DNA of 64,000 bases, from assembly GCA_036583965.1 (NCBI GenBank), contig JAZBQD010000015.1:28432310-28496309 (forward strand). The letters run 5' to 3'. Below are positions 60,930 to 64,000 of the stretch, one piece after another; position 1 is the stretch's first letter; every line of letters starts with the position of its first letter. A program made the position numbers and the translations under genes. This stretch comes from Prunella strophiata (lineage: Eukaryota; Chordata; Aves; Passeriformes; Prunellidae). The notes beneath the pieces were generated by a model that worked only from the letters and a program-made list of their open reading frames with translations, did no database searches and was not told the origin of the DNA.

Positions 60930-61439
60930 GTCAGTTCCTGGCATGTTTAATTTACTAATACAGTTGCAAACAGTGTCCCCAGCCTAGGATGTCATTGAAA
61001 TGGGTAGCATTTAGCTCTTGCCCCTGAGCTGGGCCTGTGCTAGCTTCTGTGTAAGTAATAGGTTTGTCTCCATCAGCATGGACAGAAGATGAGCTTGGGC
61101 TCAATGCCAGCTTGGGACTATTGCAGAATACAGCGTGGCTTTTTCTGTCTTCTCCTTCCTCTGAAATATTCCCTCTGTGTTCCCTTTCTGACAGCTTCCT
61201 GCATGTTTCACTGCCAAGGTAATGCTGAAGCAGAAGAAGACAGGTGTGGTGAGATGTTTCTGGTGAAGGCTTGGTGTGGCAGGCAGCAATGGCACCATTT
61301 TCTGCAAACCTGCACGAGTACCACGGGGCCAGCACACAGCGTGATCACACGTGTGGGAGCCCTGAGGTGTGGAAACGTGGAAGTGCCAGCTGCTACTCAC
61401 AAACCTGGGGGGGTGAGTCAACTCTTGGAGCTACTGTAA

Positions 61440-62695
61440 TGAGATATGGACACACCTGAGAGCCAGGACATCATCCAGAGGGACCTGAATGAGCTTGAGG
61501 AGTGGGCCCATGTGAAATTGATAAGAGAAAACCAGGCCAAGTACAAGACTGTGTGGGATTCACATTCTCTGAACCTGAGAGAAGCAGAGAAAAGAATGAC
61601 CAAAACAATTCTTATCTCATCTGCTGCTCCTGTGTTGTGCACAAGTGGAATGCATTACGGAAGATTGTTTACCTGAAGGGATTGCTTGATTGGGTTCTGG
61701 TGATGGTGTTTTGATTCATTGACCAACTGAATCCACATGTGTGTGTTGGGACTGTCAGGAAACTGTCACGAGATTTTGTTCAGTTTAGTTCTTGTTCAGT
61801 TTCAGTTTAGATGTAGTGTAATATAGTATAGAATGACATAGTATAATAAAGTAATTAATTAGCCTTCTGATATCATGGAGTCCTCCTTATCATTCTTCCT
61901 GCCTGTTGGGTGAAATAACACTGACAAGACTGTGCCTGGGTCAGGGCAGCCCCAGTGTCAGTACAGGCTGGGGGATGAAGAGATTGAGGGCAGCCCTGCT
62001 GAGAAGAATGTGTTGGTGGATGAAAAGCTGGATGTGAGCCACCAGTGTGCACCCACAGCCCAGAGAGCCAGCCATGTCCTGGGCTGCATCCAAAGAACCC
62101 TGGCCAGCAGGACAAGGGAGGTGACCCTGCCCCTCTACTGCAGCCTTGTGGGACCCCAGCTCTAGTGCTGCCTGCAGCTGGGGGGCTCCTCTGCACAAAA
62201 ACCCCATGGGCTTGTTGGAACAAGTCTAGAGGAGAGTCACAAAAATGCCTGGAAGGTTTGGACACCTTCCCTATGAGGAAAGGCTGAGAGAGTTGGGGCT
62301 GTTCAGCTTGGACAAGACAAGACTCCAGGGAGACCTCATTGCAGCCTTTCAGTACTTAAGGGAAGGTTATAAGGGAGATGGGGACAGACATTTTAGCATG
62401 GCCTGTTGTGATAGGACAAGGGTAATGATTTTAAAATAAAAGACAGTAGATTTAGACCAAATACAAGGGAGTTGGGTTTTTGTTTGTTTGTTTTGTAATG
62501 CAGGTGGTGAGGCACTGGAACAGGTTGCTCAGAGAAGTTGTGGAAGACCCATTCCTGGAAATAGCCAAGGCCAGCCTGGATGGGGCTCTGAGCAACCTGG
62601 TCTGGTTGAAGATTTCCCTGAACATTGCAGAAGGGGTTGGACTAGATGACCTTTAAAGCTCACTTCCAACCCAAAATGTTCTGTGATTCTATGAA
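61440..62695 (+). mobile_element. CR1 LINE, longest copy, interrupted by a solo LTR
   Basis: The reverse-transcriptase C-terminal half and 3' tail of CR1, read on the plus strand: ELEEWAHVKLI before the insertion; then YRLGDEEIEGSPAEKN, VLVDEKLDVSHQCAP and LASRTREVTLPLY; then LPYEERLRELGLFSLDK and FQYLREGY, followed by the untranslated tail and the terminal GTGATTCTATG. Frame changes and stops show it is dead. The 61552-61926 segment is not CR1. It splits the consensus exactly between the AAGTACAAGACTG and TGCCTGGGTCAGG segments. Confidence 0.95.
61552..61926 (+). mobile_element. Solo LTR of an endogenous retrovirus (ERVK-type by target duplication)
   Basis: A 375-bp insertion with canonical TG...CA ends (TGTGGGATTC ... 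ACACTGACA), flanked by identical 6-bp duplications AGACTG at 61546-61551 and 61927-61932. A polyadenylation signal AATAAA lies at 61845-61850 on the plus strand, which sets the orientation. No internal retroviral genes remain, so recombination between two LTRs has left one. The 6-bp duplication is typical of ERVK/class II elements. The intact duplication suggests it is younger than the CR1 it entered. Confidence 0.88.
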
Positions 62696-64000
62696 ATGAC
62701 AAATGTCATTGCATGATTAATGTGTGTGACCTTCTCATGAGATTGTTTGTGTGGAAAAGCTTGTTGAAACTATATTTTTATAACTTCTCTCCTGTACAAA
62801 ACTGTGGACTTCACTGGTAAAAACTGGTACTTTCTATCAAAGCCTAGTTAGTCCTGTAGTGGATTTAATAATATTAATGCAGCTTGCCTACAATGCATGA
62901 ATTTTCATTTCTTTCTCTTACTGGCTGGCATTGCTAGCAGGGTGAACAATGTGGTATAAGGAGCACTGGCTAATTGTCTTATTCTAAGAGAACCTGTTCA
63001 CTTTCTCTTATACTTAGATGAGGAAAGCTTTTGCTAAAGACTGTGCTGAGCTCTTGATACAAAATAACTGCTTAGCTATAGGATGACAGTGGAGACTGAA
63101 AAGTAAGAGCCCGGTGCAGAATGAAAGCCTTGAGTAGTAGTGTGTGAGACTCATGGCAATAGATCCAGCCCAGTGTTTAGTGTGGGCTCAGCCATAAGTA
63201 CTCTCCCCTTCAGGTTCCCAAGTCATCTTTGTAGCCTTGGGTTATTAGCCCAGTTAAAGTCTTCCTTGGCCAGTTTTTTTACTGCTTCTCTCAAAAATTC
63301 CAGCACCTGCAGTGGGGATCATGCAGCTCCCTGCACCTGAGGCACTCTGGGTAGCTCCAGGGGGAAACACAAAGCAGAAACACAGGAGAAGGGAGATGAT
63401 GAGCTCTGGGATGCTCATCCCTGAGGCAGAGGAGTGCACTTGCCTTTGTGTCAGCATTTGTGAGGAGCATTTGTGCTGAGGTTGGCACGGTGCCCTGCTT
63501 GCACCGCGGTGACCCCGCAGCAGTGCTGCTCACATGCAAAAGCCATGGGAGGAGGCCACGGGAGAACCACTGAAATAAACACCAGCAGAGAAGGATTATT
63601 GCAGCACAAAAATCTTTGTGGCTGATTTTAGCAGTGGAAGACCACAACAGCATTCTAGTTACATCCAGGAAGGAAGTGTGTCACATGCAGAGATCTTTAT
63701 GCACAGACAAGCAGTTCAGAGTGGGTAATGCATAATATAAATAGCTCCTTAAAGTCTAGGCTGGTGCAAGTTCACCTGGCCATCTATCCTAAAAATGCTT
63801 GGAAAGTTATTCTAAAAATACCACATGCAGTTGCTGTGGGATAAACTGAACTTTAAACTTCCATTATGTTCCTGTAAATGAACATTAAATTAGTGAGATG
63901 AGCACCAGTCCTCTAAAAGAAAGGAAAGAAACTCCCTTCTTTGCTCCTAAGGCTGACTAAGGCAAGACTGGAGACACATTCACACACAGAGCTGTACATA
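62696..64000. other. Intergenic DNA to the window end, nothing recognised
   Basis: Short frames only (for example 63291-63653, minus). No element or gene is recognisable. Confidence 0.5.

Larger units (their letters stand above)
54030..61435. other. Intergenic DNA, no gene recognised
   Basis: Includes microsatellites at 58148-58183 and 60889-60929, a very AT-rich patch at 59045-59180 and an A run at 60469-60484. Overlapping frames at 55400-56900 on both strands have no domain-like content. Confidence 0.5.

Overview
The window looks like avian nuclear DNA, most likely a songbird. Seven fragments of CR1 LINEs, the dominant avian retrotransposon, are scattered through it. They sit with a 375-bp solo LTR that has a 6-bp target duplication, old MIR-like SINE pieces, and large AT-rich introns and intergenic DNA. 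Only one protein-coding gene can be supported: ZBTB10, a BTB/POZ zinc-finger transcription factor on the minus strand, of which only the 5' part is present.

Layout. Positions 1-1431 are intron, and the zinc-finger exons lie off the left edge. 1432-2329 is the exon encoding the BTB domain. 2330-9360 is a 7-kb intron with clean GT/AG borders. 9361-10190 is the GC-rich first coding exon, inside a CpG-rich block. Joined directly to it, and in its reading frame, is a 2.3-kb minisatellite (10191-12509) built from 36-bp and 27-bp units that are themselves made of 9-bp sub-repeats. GC content falls to background within about 100 bp beyond the array, and no in-frame ATG lies between the array and the nearest upstream stop. 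The gene's true 5' end is therefore either missing, misassembled or reorganised here.

From 12.6 to 64 kb I see no convincing gene. The stretch is intergenic and holds CR1 fragments, two MIR-like SINE fragments, a decayed integrase core that looks Ty3/gypsy-like (27.5-28.0 kb, minus strand), a possible hAT-type MITE, a possible LTR remnant, a pair of about 75-bp inverted repeats 2.2 kb apart, microsatellites, and an isolated CpG-rich block at 31.0-31.3 kb. At 49936-50435 there is a run of exactly 500 G. The round length strongly suggests a 500-base assembly gap rendered as G rather than real DNA.

The most interesting items are the giant in-frame coding minisatellite at the ZBTB10 N-terminus and the unresolved 5' end behind it, the 500-G block, the gypsy-like integrase relic, and the inverted-repeat pair. 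Gene and repeat names come from recognising family features by eye; no database search was run.
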